Shown here: positions 19,038 to 26,807 of the stretch, piece after piece | Layout: every line of letters starts with the position of its first letter | How positions within the stretch are numbered: the first letter of the stretch is position 1 | Source of the DNA: CAWFGW01 sp963849955 | GTDB lineage: Bacteria > Bacteroidota > Bacteroidia > Cytophagales > JAAEPT01 | Reading direction: 5' to 3' | Length of the DNA stretch: 64,000 bases | Assembly: GCA_963849955.1 (NCBI GenBank) | Contig: CAWKJU010000001.1 | Span: 1 to 64,000 of the forward strand | Made by a program: the position numbers and the translations under genes | Notes under the pieces: generated by a model | The model's input: only the letters and a program-made list of their open reading frames with translations | The model's database searches: none | Told to the model about the DNA's origin: nothing

Positions 19038-19472
19038 ATGATTTTATTTTTAAATAACCAGCCTTTATGGTTTTCTCACCGACAAACGAATCTTGGTGAC
19101 AAGCCCACAACAGCAAATGTTGTCTGTCATAAGACCAACAACAGCACCAGTGGTTATGACAATGGATCAGGTGTGCCATGTGGAGCAGGAACATCTTCAG
19201 GTATCTCTACAAATATTGCCTCAGCAATAAAAAGACTTGTTTCATTGTGGGGGGGGGAGTCAAAAGATGTAACTTCTGGAGGTCAGCCAGTGGTGGCTGT
19301 TCCAGCGCTTACCCCAGATAATAATTATAATGGTGTAGTTACTAAAAAAACATACTATCACACAGAAGGACCCGAATGGAATAGAAATACAGTAATAGAT
19401 AGAGTATCAATAGATGGAAATGGTACGGACACACTTAAATTCAGATATAGTAGGAAAAATTACTCGCGTTAA
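19038..19472 (+). CDS. Possible gene remnant containing a G9 tract
   Basis: A 144-codon open frame. Its first about 30 codons run through a dispersed repeat (19061-19112), so the annotated ATG is doubtful. Beyond that the frame reads like coding sequence (Gly/Ser/Thr-rich, then NNYNGVV, TYYHTEGPEW and a final basic stretch). A run of nine Gs at 19249-19257, striking in AT-rich DNA, sits in frame. Its end overlaps the next frame by about 55 bp. No family recognised; it could be the 3' remnant of a larger surface or polymorphic-toxin gene whose 5' part is lost. The toxin idea is speculation. Confidence 0.35.
   Translation: MILFLNNQPLWFSHRQTNLGDKPTTANVVCHKTNNSTSGYDNGSGVPCGAGTSSGISTNIASAIKRLVSLWGGESKDVTSGGQPVVAVPALTPDNNYNGVVTKKTYYHTEGPEWNRNTVIDRVSIDGNGTDTLKFRYSRKNYSR
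19061..19112 (+). repeat. Dispersed repeat, partial copy C
   Basis: About 50 bp matching the first part of copies A and B, with the shared core TTCTCACC, RACAAACGAAT, TTGGT and CCACAAC. It lies 5' of the possible gene remnant at 19038-19472. The second, hairpin-rich half of the repeat is absent here. Confidence 0.6.
19249..19257. repeat. G9 homopolymer
   Basis: Nine consecutive G residues in otherwise AT-rich DNA, inside the open frame 19038-19472. Such tracts are classic sites of slipped-strand length variation. Confidence 0.9.
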
Positions 19473-20018
19473 AATTTTATTTTTTTCATGTGTCGTTGCT
19501 TTTCAATCATCTTGCACTGGTTCTTCAGAAAAGCACGCCTATGATATGTCTGAGTCTATTATTAAAAAAATAGCCAAGGAAGTAGAAGAAGAGAAAATTA
19601 GTTTATCGGAAACATCAAATTATGAAAATGTAATTAAGGATTTTTGTGATATTCAAACTGATTCTTTTTCGAAAGAAATGAATTGCAAATTATATGAGAA
19701 GGTTAAAAATAAACAAAGAGAATACTATACAGAGCTAGCAAAACACTCATCCTTTTTAGGTGATATAAGCAATAATGGAAAATTCTTTATCTCTCCATTA
19801 ATTTTAAGTGATGACGAAAGCTATGGACTACAATATTTTGAATATGATGATTCAAAAGATAAAACCACTTTGATTTTACATATTTATTATAAAAGAAAAA
19901 AGGTGATTTGGAAATAAATGGGCATAATCCTGTAGCTTATAGAATTCGTGGAGTAAACATGTCAATGGATGAAGGGATTAAAAGTCTTTCTCAAGCAAAT
20001 GTTCCTTTTTTACCATAA
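19420..20018 (+). pseudogene. Lipoprotein-like gene with apparent -1 frameshift at A_AAA_AAG
   Basis: The first frame, from ATG 19420 (or 19414), ends at TAA 19915-19917. Its hydrophobic stretch, VKILFFSCVVAF then QSSC, looks like a lipoprotein signal, and the remainder is a Glu/Lys-rich soluble domain. At 19896-19902 the sequence A_AAA_AAG lies in the correct phase for -1 slippage. After a -1 shift the frame continues 38 codons to TAA 20016-20018 (GDLEINGHNPVAYR, ending NVPFLP) with coding-like composition. The full product would be about 200 residues. This is either a broken gene, a homopolymer sequencing error, or a programmed frameshift. Function unknown. Confidence 0.5.
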
Positions 20019-20084
20019 CGTGGGAGGATAAATAGTACTTCTACCAATGAGTTAAATTCAATATCCCCGCTACTCTTATGATTC

Positions 20085-20104
20085 AACCAAGTGAATGAGT
20101 ATAA
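20085..20104 (+). repeat. Short match to the 3' end of the IS110 element
   Basis: Nineteen of 20 bases match 34885-34904, which encodes the C-terminus of the IS110 transposase (minus strand). It sits directly before dispersed repeat copy A. It may be the scar of a lost IS110 copy. Confidence 0.4.
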
Positions 20105-20107
20105 ATT

Positions 20108-20363
20108 TCCGCCCTTGTTGGTGTTGCCCACCAACAAGCCGTAAGTCCAATCATTCATACTCATAAAGTATGTTTATGCCAACAGACGAATGGCAGCTAA
20201 CAAACCCAAAGCTCAAGAAGGACAAGACCAACAACGGCACGAAGTTAGGTCACTACCAATCCCGATAGTGTAAAATGTCGGGATAATTGTAGTATTGTAG
20301 GTAGAGGTAACGATAATAAGATAACCACGCCTCATGCTTCGGCTGGTAATGACGAATTATGAT
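20108..20363 (+). repeat. Dispersed hairpin-rich repeat, copy A
   Basis: About 255 bp without a gene, sharing blocks with copy B at 24091-24290. It begins with a 10-bp perfect hairpin (CTTGTTGGTG/CACCAACAAG). A second hairpin has ATCCCGA at 20259-20265 and TCGGGAT at 20278-20284. The 3' block, from ACCACGCCTCATGC to GAATTATGAT, is identical in both copies. The 3' end resembles palindromic intergenic (REP-like) sequences. Loop sequences differ between copies while stems are kept. Confidence 0.75.
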
Positions 20364-20505
20364 GATAAACAAAATCAAGTGAATCCCTTAGCCCAAGGTT
20401 AAGCGGAGCGGTCCTTGTGCTTCCTAATAGTCTCGTCCTAAATAAGTTTACAGTTAAAACAATAATCCTAAAATAGGTTTACGCTGAACGGTAGGAAATA
20501 AAAAA
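20364..20505. other. Non-coding spacer after repeat copy A
   Basis: No gene seen. Between 20439 and 20490 there are two imperfect direct copies of a CCTAAA..GTTTACRSTKAA-type motif, resembling the 7-bp-period sequences near proB (50631-50658). Confidence 0.4.
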
Positions 20506-20531
20506 AACCAGAGAAGCTCGCTTCTCTGGTT
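20506..20531 (-). terminator. Rho-independent terminator of the S8 protease gene
   Basis: Arms AACCAGAGAAG (20506-20516) and CTTCTCTGGTT (20521-20531) enclose a CTCG loop. An A-run on the plus strand (a U-run on the minus strand transcript) follows, 24 bp past the protease stop. Confidence 0.9.
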
Positions 20532-20554
20532 GACTAATTAATTAAGAGGACTTT

Positions 20555-22828
20555 TTATTCGATAATTAGTTTTTGCTGGTCTCCATCCATATTAAGTAGA
20601 TAGACCCCTTTAGGTATATTTTCAATACGCATAGAGTTAGTATTTTTTCCTCTTATTATTTCCCTGCCCGCTATATCATATAAAATGAAGTTTTGTACAG
20701 GCTTGTTAAAGTGAACTAAGCCTGTTGAGGCAGGGTTAGGATAGACATAATTAGTCTCTCCCATTATTTGTTCATCCACTTCTTCTTCAAAAGAGTAATT
20801 AGATGAATTACTTAAATTGGTAGCTTGCCTTGCGTCTGAGACAAGATAGTCACAGGTGCTTTCAATTTTACCATTGATAACACTTCCAGCCTCAAAGAAA
20901 GAACCAGGGTTAAATGTAATTGAGTGATCTGAAGTGAAATCTACTTGACTATTATCTGCTGTTACCTCTTCTATTTCTAAACGGTTATATGAATAACTTT
21001 TTGTGTCGTCCAGAATATCAATCCCAGATAATTTCATCTTATCATTGTCAGCATTGGTGCCTGTTATTATAACTGAGACTACTTGATTACCTCCTGAGAG
21101 ACTACCTTTATGGTTAATAGTGATTTTATATGTGCCGCCAGAAAGGTTACTCACTAATACTTGTTCAATATTATCAAGTGAATTATCTCCTGTACCTGCT
21201 GCTAATGATGGATTGGACATTCCTGCTAGCGTATAAGGCGAATAGGTTGTCGCACTACTAACTTCAGTTATTCTCAAATCCAAATCATTGACTAACATCA
21301 CATCAGTAGGGTTTAGTGAAGCGCTAACAGGAGTTCCTGCAGGATCTATCCAACATATGGTGACTTTTAAATCCTCGCTTGGTACCTTGTCCACATATAA
21401 TTCAATGGTGTTGCCATCTGCTAGATTAAATTCTTTGATGTGATTACATGAAGAAGCTTGACTAGAAACTATATCTGCGGCAGATTTTGTATTCATTAAT
21501 CCCCACCCATAGACATAATCAGGACCAGTATTACCTGCATCATCAGCAGAATGAGTTAAAATGGCTTTCCACGTTGAACTGATAAATGAGTTTGATCCAA
21601 ATAAATTTTTCTCATGTTCTAATAATAATCCTATGGATCCGGTTACTGATGGTGAGGCCATAGAAGTACCATCTTTGATTGTATATGAAGAGGTTGCTAC
21701 AGCAGAACTAGAATATACTTGGTAACCATTGGCAACAATATCAGGTTTAATTCGACCGTCATCCGTTGGGCCCCAGCCACTAAAGGTGGTCATTGTTACT
21801 GATGAAGGTCCCGAGTAACCGCCAGAAACATCATTTACTGCTCCCACAGTAAGTATGTTTTTTGAGTTACTAATATCGGTAATAGAGTTATACCCTGTTG
21901 TTCCTCCATCAAAGTCTCGGACTACATTACTAGACCAGATACCTCCCCCATTATAAAAGAAATGAAAAGCTCCAGGTACTGGACCATTTCCTCTATTATT
22001 ACCAGCCGCTTTAACCATTAAATGAGAAGGTTTGTTGAAAAGCATGTCATCCCATGTTTCAGAATCAGTATCGTAAAATCCGAATTTATAATCTTCTGTA
22101 GTGCTAACGCTAGGGTCTCCAAACCACCACCAATAATAATCTGCGGGGAAACCATAATCTACTAAGTTGTCGGTATACATATATTCCCAACCAGTAAGGT
22201 TTCCATAAGAGTGGTTTGAAGCTATGGTACTAGTAGCCGTAACCTCTGAAAGGTTGTTGTTCCATTGGTAAGCATCAAGATCGGCATCAAAAGCCATTCC
22301 CTTGGCAGATGACACTATTCCCGCGGCTATCATGGTGCCTGCAACATGTGTCGCATGATCAGAATTCACGTCAAGAGTAAAGGCGTAACCATCTACTTGC
22401 GTTATTCGACCAGTTAGTTCTTGATGATTTAAACGAACAGCTCCACCATCCCATTCACTCAATGTTACACCATTTCCACTTAAGTTTAAACCGGCTCCAC
22501 CTCCAGAATAAACCGCATCAGTATTTATACTAATTGCAGCGTCTTCGTTGTACGTAGTGTAATAAATTGGTGTGTTACCTTCAAAACGTATAAGTTCTGA
22601 AAACCCACCCTTTTCGTTTGTAAACTTGATTGGTATATTAAGTGTGCGAGCGCGCTTGATGGCTTCAACTTTATCAATAACAGCTTTATTGCGCTGTTCT
22701 TCTGAAAATGAACTAAGCCATTCACTATTGTCTTTTATATTAATCTTTTCTTGAGCATGTACCTCAAAGGTGATTAATAATATGATTCCCAATACTTTAT
22801 AGGGAATTTCCTTAAATAAATTTCTCAT
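20555..22828 (-). CDS. Secreted subtilisin-like (S8) serine protease with T9SS sorting domain
   Basis: A 757-residue secreted protease. Signal peptide about residues 1-25, a propeptide-like region to about 100, then the S8 catalytic domain. The triad is Asp127 (LSEWDGG), His158 (DHATHVAG) and Ser389 (GTSMASP); AAGNN near residue 275 holds the oxyanion Asn. A P-domain-like beta-sandwich follows at about 460-620. The last about 70 residues form a type A T9SS CTD (NYVYPNPAST, then GVYLLNM). It is therefore likely exported by the T9SS and anchored or released at the cell surface, degrading protein for nutrition. Single gene with its own terminator. Confidence 0.92.
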   Translation of the reverse strand: MRNLFKEIPYKVLGIILLITFEVHAQEKINIKDNSEWLSSFSEEQRNKAVIDKVEAIKRARTLNIPIKFTNEKGGFSELIRFEGNTPIYYTTYNEDAAISINTDAVYSGGGAGLNLSGNGVTLSEWDGGAVRLNHQELTGRITQVDGYAFTLDVNSDHATHVAGTMIAAGIVSSAKGMAFDADLDAYQWNNNLSEVTATSTIASNHSYGNLTGWEYMYTDNLVDYGFPADYYWWWFGDPSVSTTEDYKFGFYDTDSETWDDMLFNKPSHLMVKAAGNNRGNGPVPGAFHFFYNGGGIWSSNVVRDFDGGTTGYNSITDISNSKNILTVGAVNDVSGGYSGPSSVTMTTFSGWGPTDDGRIKPDIVANGYQVYSSSAVATSSYTIKDGTSMASPSVTGSIGLLLEHEKNLFGSNSFISSTWKAILTHSADDAGNTGPDYVYGWGLMNTKSAADIVSSQASSCNHIKEFNLADGNTIELYVDKVPSEDLKVTICWIDPAGTPVSASLNPTDVMLVNDLDLRITEVSSATTYSPYTLAGMSNPSLAAGTGDNSLDNIEQVLVSNLSGGTYKITINHKGSLSGGNQVVSVIITGTNADNDKMKLSGIDILDDTKSYSYNRLEIEEVTADNSQVDFTSDHSITFNPGSFFEAGSVINGKIESTCDYLVSDARQATNLSNSSNYSFEEEVDEQIMGETNYVYPNPASTGLVHFNKPVQNFILYDIAGREIIRGKNTNSMRIENIPKGVYLLNMDGDQQKLIIE

Positions 22829-22855
22829 AGTTATATTAATTTAGAGCTATGAAAA

Positions 22856-23818
22856 TTATTTTTTCAATTGTATGATTTCAGCATTGAGAGCATCGTTTTG
22901 TTTTTTTAGCTCAATCATATAAAGGGTCAACTCCTCAATTTTTTGAAGCAATAAAGCATCCATTTTAGCCACGTCTAGTCCTCCATTTACAACATCTTCG
23001 GCAGAAGGAACATCAGGTAAATGGTTGTTTTGATTGATGAAGGTCTCAACATCCTCCAATGATTTTAATTGATAATCTTTCGCAAAAACATAATCAGCCC
23101 AGTCAGCAGTAGTTTTGATGGCTACCTTTAATTTTTCTGCCATTATACCGTCCGAAACATACAGGCTATATCCAGAAGGAAACCCTTGAGAAAAGGTAGA
23201 TACCTCAGCGCCCAAAGTAAGCGTTCCGGTGACATAAGCATTGCCATTAACGCCTAGTTTATAGCCTGATTGTAAATTTTGTATACCTGACATATAGGAA
23301 AATTCATTTCCTACTAATAATTCTTTTATACCAGTAAATCCCATGGTAATATCTCCATATGTACCACTATACCCTCCATTGCAACTTGAAATTGTTGGAT
23401 CTACACCTATTCCAATTTTAGAATTATAGAAAGTAATATCAGTTTGGGTGTTACTTAATATAGTCGTCCCAGATCCGCAAGCAGGGTATTTAGCGTTTCT
23501 AATAGAGAAAGTTTGAGTAAATGTACCTGATGACCCATGATACCCCATTTCAATATTTGAACTATAGGATGAAGACGGGGAATTCAAAGCATTTAATCTT
23601 AGTGTAGCACTCTGTTTTAATGTCGCTGGTAAATGATTGAATCCAGCAATTTCTAAATTAGCACCGGGGGTTGCTGTACCGATACCCACATTTTCGGTTG
23701 AAGGATTAGTCGTCAAATCTATACCACTTGTACTATTTGGTATAAAAACATTTTGAGCGTTGACTTGTGAAAAGGAAAATAATAAAGTGATTCCTGTAAT
23801 TAAAAAAACTTTTTTCAT
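22856..23818 (-). CDS. Secreted S74/tail-fibre-like protein with C-terminal coiled coil
   Basis: I start at ATG 23818 (320 residues), which gives a clean signal peptide (MKKVFLITG to VNAQ), rather than 23842. The body resembles Bacteroidota fibre-like surface proteins (NVGIGTATPGANLEI near the N-terminus). The C-terminal region (about 240-320) has DWADYVFAKDY, HLPDVPSAEDV and a helix ending IEELTLYMIELKKQN, the common end of these S74-like proteins. In relatives this end may form a trimeric coiled coil. No catalytic peptidase residues can be assigned. It starts upstream of the S8 protease (27-bp gap), so the two may be co-transcribed. Confidence 0.75.
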   Translation of the reverse strand: MKKVFLITGITLLFSFSQVNAQNVFIPNSTSGIDLTTNPSTENVGIGTATPGANLEIAGFNHLPATLKQSATLRLNALNSPSSSYSSNIEMGYHGSSGTFTQTFSIRNAKYPACGSGTTILSNTQTDITFYNSKIGIGVDPTISSCNGGYSGTYGDITMGFTGIKELLVGNEFSYMSGIQNLQSGYKLGVNGNAYVTGTLTLGAEVSTFSQGFPSGYSLYVSDGIMAEKLKVAIKTTADWADYVFAKDYQLKSLEDVETFINQNNHLPDVPSAEDVVNGGLDVAKMDALLLQKIEELTLYMIELKKQNDALNAEIIQLKK

Positions 23819-23842
23819 GATTATAAAATTTTGGTTAAACAA

Positions 23843-24090
23843 TGTGGTGAATATAATCCCTGTTTTTATATAAAAACAAAAAATTTTCTTCTTTTTTATT
23901 TTGTAAAACTAAGACTATCAATTTGTTAGGTAATTTTTATTTGTTTATTTAAAAATTAAAATATTGAAATCAGTCTAGTTTTTTCACATAAAACATTTTG
24001 CGTAAATATGTTAATTTTAAAAGGGTGTAATATTTTTTGTATAATATCAGTTTTGTTCATTGAGTTAGAATTCACTTCTGATGGTCTTCT
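23843..24090. other. AT-rich non-coding spacer
   Basis: Very AT-rich spacer between the fibre-like gene and repeat copy B. The promoter of the minus-strand gene probably lies near 23830-23900. I see no gene. Confidence 0.5.
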
Positions 24091-24290
24091 TCCGCCCTTG
24101 TTTGTTCTCACCAACAAACGAATGCTTGGTAACAAATCCACAACACCAACAACGGCATTAAATTAAAAAGAGATACGTCACTACCAATCCCGATCGCGCA
24201 AGGTGTCGGGATGTGTGTAGTCTTACTGTTGAGGGAACGATAGTAAGATTACCACGCCTCATGCTTCGGCTGGTAATGACGAATTATGAT
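24091..24290 (+). repeat. Dispersed hairpin-rich repeat, copy B
   Basis: A second copy of the element at 20108-20363, about 55 bp shorter. It opens with CCGCCCTTGTTTG and a TTTGTT/AACAAA hairpin. ATCCCGA (24187-24193) pairs with TCGGGAT (24206-24212). TCTTACT can pair with AGTAAGA. ATTACCA (24248-24254) pairs with TGGTAAT (24271-24277). Its position between two genes suggests an intergenic mobile or structured element. No open frame of note. Confidence 0.75.
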
Positions 24291-24420
24291 TATTTCCACC
24301 CCTATTGGTCTTGTGACTAAATAGCCATCTCATTAAAAATTATATTAAGAAATACATCTTCAAATTTTTAGTACCATAAATCCCCTCATATTTTTTAAAT
24401 TGAGTTGTTAACCCAATTGT

Positions 24421-24897
24421 ATGGCTTTAGAAATAGAAAGAAAATTTTTAGTCAAAAAAGCATTGTTGCCCTCAGCAACGGAAAAAATCAAAATGGTGCA
24501 AGGTTACATTCCGTCAGAAATGGGTACGGTGGTTCGCCTACGCACTGAAAACGAGGTAGCGAAACTAACGATTAAAGCAAAAAAATCAGACTTGGTTCGT
24601 TACGAATATGAATACGACATCCCAGTAGAAGATGCACTGGAAATGCTGGAAAAATTGTGTGAAAAACCGCTAGTGGAAAAAACGAGACATCTCATTCCTT
24701 TTGGCAACCATACCTGGGAAGTCGACTACTTTGAAGGAGAAAACTCGGGGTTAGTTGTGGCAGAAATAGAGTTGTCAGATGAAAATGAAAGCTTTGAAAG
24801 ACCTGAATGGGTAGATAGAGAAGTGACTGATAAAAAAGAATACCGAAACAACTACCTGGCAAGTCATCCATATAAAACCTGGGAAAGTGAGTACTAA
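24421..24897 (+). CDS. CYTH domain (triphosphate tunnel metalloenzyme) protein
   Basis: A 158-residue CYTH protein. The N-terminal signature EIERKFLV (ExExK) at residues 4-11 and alternating charged strands (VRLR, LTIKAK, YEYEYDIP) form the eight-stranded tunnel. Acidic C-terminal residues (AEIELSDE) bind metal. Family members hydrolyse tripolyphosphate or related triphosphates; the substrate is unknown here. It overlaps thiD by 11 bp, which is conserved in some Bacteroidota. No riboswitch was found upstream. Confidence 0.88.
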   Translation: MALEIERKFLVKKALLPSATEKIKMVQGYIPSEMGTVVRLRTENEVAKLTIKAKKSDLVRYEYEYDIPVEDALEMLEKLCEKPLVEKTRHLIPFGNHTWEVDYFEGENSGLVVAEIELSDENESFERPEWVDREVTDKKEYRNNYLASHPYKTWESEY

Positions 24898-25687
24898 CCG
24901 ACCATATGTTTTATCCATAGCAGGGCACGATCCCTCTGCAGGTGCGGGAGTACTTGCCGACATCAAAACGATGGAGCAATGTGGGGTCTATGGTTTGGGT
25001 GTCACCACAGCCATCACCTATCAAAACGAAAATGAATTTGATGGGGTGAAATGGCTTTCTTTTGAGGAAATTGAAAAGCAAATAGCGCCATTAATCAGAA
25101 AATATAACATTGAAATAGTTAAAATAGGTTTGATTGAAAACCTACAAACATTAGAGAAGACTATCTCACTACTCACTACTCATTACTCAAGTCTCCGTAT
25201 AGTCTGGGACCCCATAATAAGTGCCAGTGCGGGGTTTGTTTTCCATAGTGAGTTGGATTTAGAGAGATTAAGTCAGGTGTTAAATTCAATTTATCTAATT
25301 ACACCCAACCAACCGGAATATGACAAGTTGTTGTTAGAAAACATGACGTTAGAAAACACCAACCTGTTGTTGAAAGGAGGACACCGAGAAGAGCATGTGG
25401 ATGTGTTGTTTGAGAACCAAGAGTCAAGAACCAAGAATCGAGAATCAAGAATCAAGAATCAAGAATCAAGAATCAAGATCCAAGATTTGAGACCTTACAT
25501 GATTAATGGGAATGGAAAACACTTAAGTCCAAAACATGGTTCTGGTTGTGTGTTGTCATCGGCTATTGCTGCTTATTTAGCTTTGGATAATGACTTGGTT
25601 ATTTCGTGTAAACGAGCTAAACTTTATGTAGAAAACCTGCTTGAAAGTAATGGGGGTTTGTTGGGCTATCATTCAAATTTAAAATAA
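24887..25687 (+). CDS. thiD: Hydroxymethylpyrimidine (phosphate) kinase with a repeat insert
   Basis: A 266-residue ThiD, phosphorylating HMP and HMP-P for thiamine synthesis in the cytoplasm. It starts with GTG at 24887, overlapping the CYTH stop. Signatures: SIAGHDPSAGAG at residues 9-20, KIGLIEN near 84, KGGHREE near 164, and the anion-hole motif GSGCVLSSAI near 217 with its catalytic Cys. Between KGGH and GSGC the protein has an Asn/Gln/Glu/Ser/Arg/Lys-rich stretch (about 176-202) encoded by eleven 7-bp units. The insert lies in a loop that varies in the family, so activity may survive. Without the insert the protein would be about 240 residues. Confidence 0.9.
   Translation: MSTNRPYVLSIAGHDPSAGAGVLADIKTMEQCGVYGLGVTTAITYQNENEFDGVKWLSFEEIEKQIAPLIRKYNIEIVKIGLIENLQTLEKTISLLTTHYSSLRIVWDPIISASAGFVFHSELDLERLSQVLNSIYLITPNQPEYDKLLLENMTLENTNLLLKGGHREEHVDVLFENQESRTKNRESRIKNQESRIKIQDLRPYMINGNGKHLSPKHGSGCVLSSAIAAYLALDNDLVISCKRAKLYVENLLESNGGLLGYHSNLK
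25414..25490 (+). repeat. 7-bp tandem array inside thiD
   Basis: Eleven 7-bp units. Five perfect GAATCAA copies lie at 25442-25476, with degenerate units on both sides (GAACCAA, GAGTCAA, GATCCAA, GATTTGA). Three units equal seven codons, so the peptide repeats every seven residues (NQESRIK). Confidence 0.95.
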
Positions 25688-25691
25688 TAAA

Positions 25692-25719
25692 AGCTTAAAG
25701 CTAACTGCTTAAAATTTAT
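25692..25719. repeat. Short 7-bp-period array between thiD and thiE
   Basis: Units AGCTTAA, AGCTAAC, TGCTTAA and AATTTAT run into the thiE start codon. They share the period, though not the exact sequence, of the thiD array. Confidence 0.5.
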
Positions 25720-26350
25720 GGCTAAAAAAATCTCAAAACTCCATTACATCACGCAAGACATCAAAGGTAAAACGCATGCAGAATTGGCTAAGCAAGCCTG
25801 TGAGGGCGGGGTAAAATGGGTGCAGTTACGCATGAAAAATGTTACCGAGTCGGCATGGAAAAAGCAAGCTGAAGATACCTTGGCAGTCTGTAGAGAATAT
25901 GGTGCAAAATTAATTATCAATGATCACCCCGAATTGGCTGTTGAAATTGGTGCGGATGGTGTACACTTGGGTAAAGACGATATGCCCCTGGCGCAAGCTA
26001 GAGCAATAATCGGGGATGAAATGATCTTAGGAGCTACCGCCAATAACTTGCAAGACATCCTAAATGCTGTGAATCATAAAGTAGATTACATTGGTTTGGG
26101 TCCCTTCCGCTTTACTCTAACCAAAGAAAAATTAAGTCCGGTTTTGGGTGTTGATGGGTTTGAAACGATTATAAAAGAATTGAAGAAAAAAGACATTCAA
26201 ATACCTGTGATAGCCATAGGAGGGATTTTAATGGAGGATATTGCTGATTTATTATCTGTAGGTGTACATGGTGTAGCCATTGCCTCCGCGATTAATCGGT
26301 ATTCGAATCCAACCCAGTCAGCAGCGGTGTTTGTGAAGGCTTTGCAATAA
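25718..26350 (+). CDS. thiE: Thiamine phosphate synthase
   Basis: A 210-residue TIM-barrel ThiE, joining HMP-PP and thiazole phosphate to form thiamine phosphate. Signatures: VKWVQLRMKN (residues 32-41), LIINDHPELA (about 66), DGVHLGKDDMP, GLGPFRFT with a Thr-rich loop near 128, and a phosphate-binding GGI and GVAIASAI near the C-terminus. It follows thiD by 30 bp, so they form a thiamine operon with the CYTH gene. No TPP riboswitch is visible before the first gene. Confidence 0.93.
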   Translation: MAKKISKLHYITQDIKGKTHAELAKQACEGGVKWVQLRMKNVTESAWKKQAEDTLAVCREYGAKLIINDHPELAVEIGADGVHLGKDDMPLAQARAIIGDEMILGATANNLQDILNAVNHKVDYIGLGPFRFTLTKEKLSPVLGVDGFETIIKELKKKDIQIPVIAIGGILMEDIADLLSVGVHGVAIASAINRYSNPTQSAAVFVKALQ

Positions 26351-26375
26351 ATTTTAAACCCGTATTGTGCTGCTT

Positions 26376-26456
26376 GTCAGCTTTCCGACAAAGTCAGAAT
26401 ATTTATTCTAATACCTTTCCGAGTATAATCTTTTATATATTCGATTTTTAGTCGAA
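26376..26456. promoter_or_regulatory. Leader of the arsenosugar operon with two small palindromes
   Basis: TTGTC (26374-26378) pairs with GACAA (26387-26391), and TTCGA (26440-26444) with TCGAA (26452-26456), the last 10 bp before the first ATG. They may be an operator or only chance. No regulator gene (such as arsR) lies next to the operon. Confidence 0.3.
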
Positions 26457-26465
26457 ACAACTAAT

Positions 26466-26807
26466 ATGATGGAAAAGAAAACGTATTATAACCCAGAAGA
26501 TTTAAAAAAATTTGGAGATATCGGTGATTTTCAACCCGAGTTAGCCGATAAATTTTTTGCGTGGTATGGGGATGTCTTTAAAGAAGGCGCTTTAACTGCT
26601 CGTGAAAAATCATTGATAGCACTCGCAGTGTCGCATGCGGTGCAGTGTCCTTATTGCATTGATGCTTACACCAGTGACTCCCTAAAGAAAGGTGCCGATG
26701 AAGCACAAATGATGGAAGCCGTACATGTGGCAGCTGCTATTAAAGGAGGAGCAGTATTGGTCCATGGGGTACAAATGATGAACAAAGCAAAAGATTTGTT
26801 GATGTAA
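26466..26807 (+). CDS. Arsenosugar-associated peroxidase-like (carboxymuconolactone decarboxylase fold) protein
   Basis: A 113-residue AhpD/CMD-fold protein. The CxxC pair Cys61-Cys64 lies in the motif HAVQCPYCIDAY, typical of alkylhydroperoxidase-like members. It is the first gene of an arsenosugar operon; its stop overlaps the arsS start by 1 bp. NCBI families name this neighbour arsenosugar biosynthesis-associated peroxidase-like protein. Its exact role is unproven; redox protection or thiol-arsenic chemistry is plausible. Confidence 0.85.
   Translation: MMEKKTYYNPEDLKKFGDIGDFQPELADKFFAWYGDVFKEGALTAREKSLIALAVSHAVQCPYCIDAYTSDSLKKGADEAQMMEAVHVAAAIKGGAVLVHGVQMMNKAKDLLM

Noticed and set aside
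24292..24420. A TPP riboswitch before the CYTH-thiD-thiE genes
   Set aside because: The leader lacks the conserved CTGAGA and ACCTGA thi-box motifs.
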